From positions 1-5,773 of the forward strand of contig CAYSCA010000216.1 of assembly GCA_964429465.1 (NCBI GenBank): a stretch of 5,773 bases of DNA, given 5' to 3'. The DNA is from Ferrovibrio sp964429465. GTDB taxonomy: Bacteria > Pseudomonadota > Alphaproteobacteria > Ferrovibrionales > Ferrovibrionaceae. Below the pieces are notes generated by a model that was not told where the DNA came from, ran no database searches, and saw nothing but the letters and a program-made list of their open reading frames with translations. Within the stretch, counting starts at the first letter, position 1, and each line of letters starts with the position of its first letter. The position numbers and the translations under genes were made by a program. Shown here one piece after another: positions 5,565 to 5,773 of this stretch.

Positions 5565-5773
5565 GCCTTGTCCTTTCCTGGTTCAGGCGAAAAGAAACGG
5601 GTGAATTTCTGCTCCACGCCCTTCCAGGCATCGGCATCGGCGGGCGGCTCGCCCTTGCGCGTGATATTCGGCCATTTCGCCGCGTATTCGCGGTTCAGCG
5701 CGGCCCAGGGCTCGGCGCGCCGGTCGGTGTCGGGGAAGATCGCCTCGGCCGGGCATTCCGGCTCGCAGACGCC
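5561..5773 (-). CDS. fdxA: FdxA-type seven-iron ferredoxin, C-terminal part (start lies outside the window)
   Basis: Reading leftwards from the window edge, 70 residues and a TGA stop are visible, with no start codon because the gene is cut. The segment begins GVCEPECPAEAIFPDTD, which carries the last two cysteines of a CxxCxxCxxxCP cluster-binding motif. It continues with LNREYAAKWPNIT and DADAWKGVEQKF. These features match the C-terminal half of Azotobacter FdI/FdxA-type ferredoxins, which hold one [3Fe-4S] and one [4Fe-4S] cluster and are about 107-112 aa long. It is a soluble electron carrier. The C-terminus ends in a short charged tail (PEPGKDKA). The stop overlaps the next gene's ATG by 4 bp (ATGA), which places it in the NnrS block. 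It could supply electrons to the membrane proteins or the hemoglobin, but that is inference. Confidence 0.9.
   Translation of the reverse strand, partial: GVCEPECPAEAIFPDTDRRAEPWAALNREYAAKWPNITRKGEPPADADAWKGVEQKFTRFFSPEPGKDKA
5571..5579 (-). promoter_or_regulatory. Strong Shine-Dalgarno AGGAAAGGA for the 143-aa membrane protein
   Basis: On the minus strand AGGAAAGGA ends 6 nt before the ATG at 5564. It lies inside the ferredoxin coding region and supports both the start choice and efficient translation from the shared transcript. Confidence 0.65.

Overview
The window is very GC-rich DNA packed with short, tightly spaced genes. GC-rich wobble positions, Alphaproteobacteria-like protein families (NnrS, group III truncated hemoglobin, DUF3501, FdxA-type ferredoxin) and frequent GTG or TTG start options suggest a free-living alphaproteobacterium, perhaps of the Rhodospirillales. 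That placement is an inference from gene content and composition, not a measured classification. No rRNA, tRNA, CRISPR array, transposase or phage gene is visible.

Left part (1-1593): the 3' part of a DUF3501 gene (+) runs in from the left edge and faces a GNAT N-acetyltransferase gene (-). A perfect 24-bp GC-rich palindrome lies between them and may be a bidirectional terminator or a dispersed REP-like repeat. The acetyltransferase is divergent from an FMN-binding PPOX-fold flavoprotein gene (+). Their shared 64-bp promoter region holds a 17-bp inverted repeat (GAATTG-N5-CAATTC) overlapping a -10-like hexamer.

Middle part (1590-2918): a TetR-family repressor gene (-) ends inside the flavoprotein stop codon; both stops share a CTAG. 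It is divergent from a glutathione S-transferase-like gene (+). The 69-bp AT-richer gap between them contains a perfect 12-bp palindrome, GAACATATGTTC, and a 9/12 match 21 bp downstream. This is the layout expected of a TetR regulator controlling itself and its divergent neighbour.

Right part (2921-5773): five minus-strand genes form one compact block. In transcription order they are an FdxA-like ferredoxin (cut by the right edge), a 143-aa three-helix membrane protein, NnrS, a 153-aa four-helix membrane protein, and a group III truncated hemoglobin. Gaps are -4, 13, about 5 and 25 bp, so they are probably cotranscribed. NnrS is a heme-copper membrane protein of the nitric oxide response and truncated hemoglobins bind or detoxify NO and O2, so the block reads as a nitrosative-stress module with a built-in electron carrier. 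The two small membrane proteins are unrecognised and are the most interesting unknowns here.
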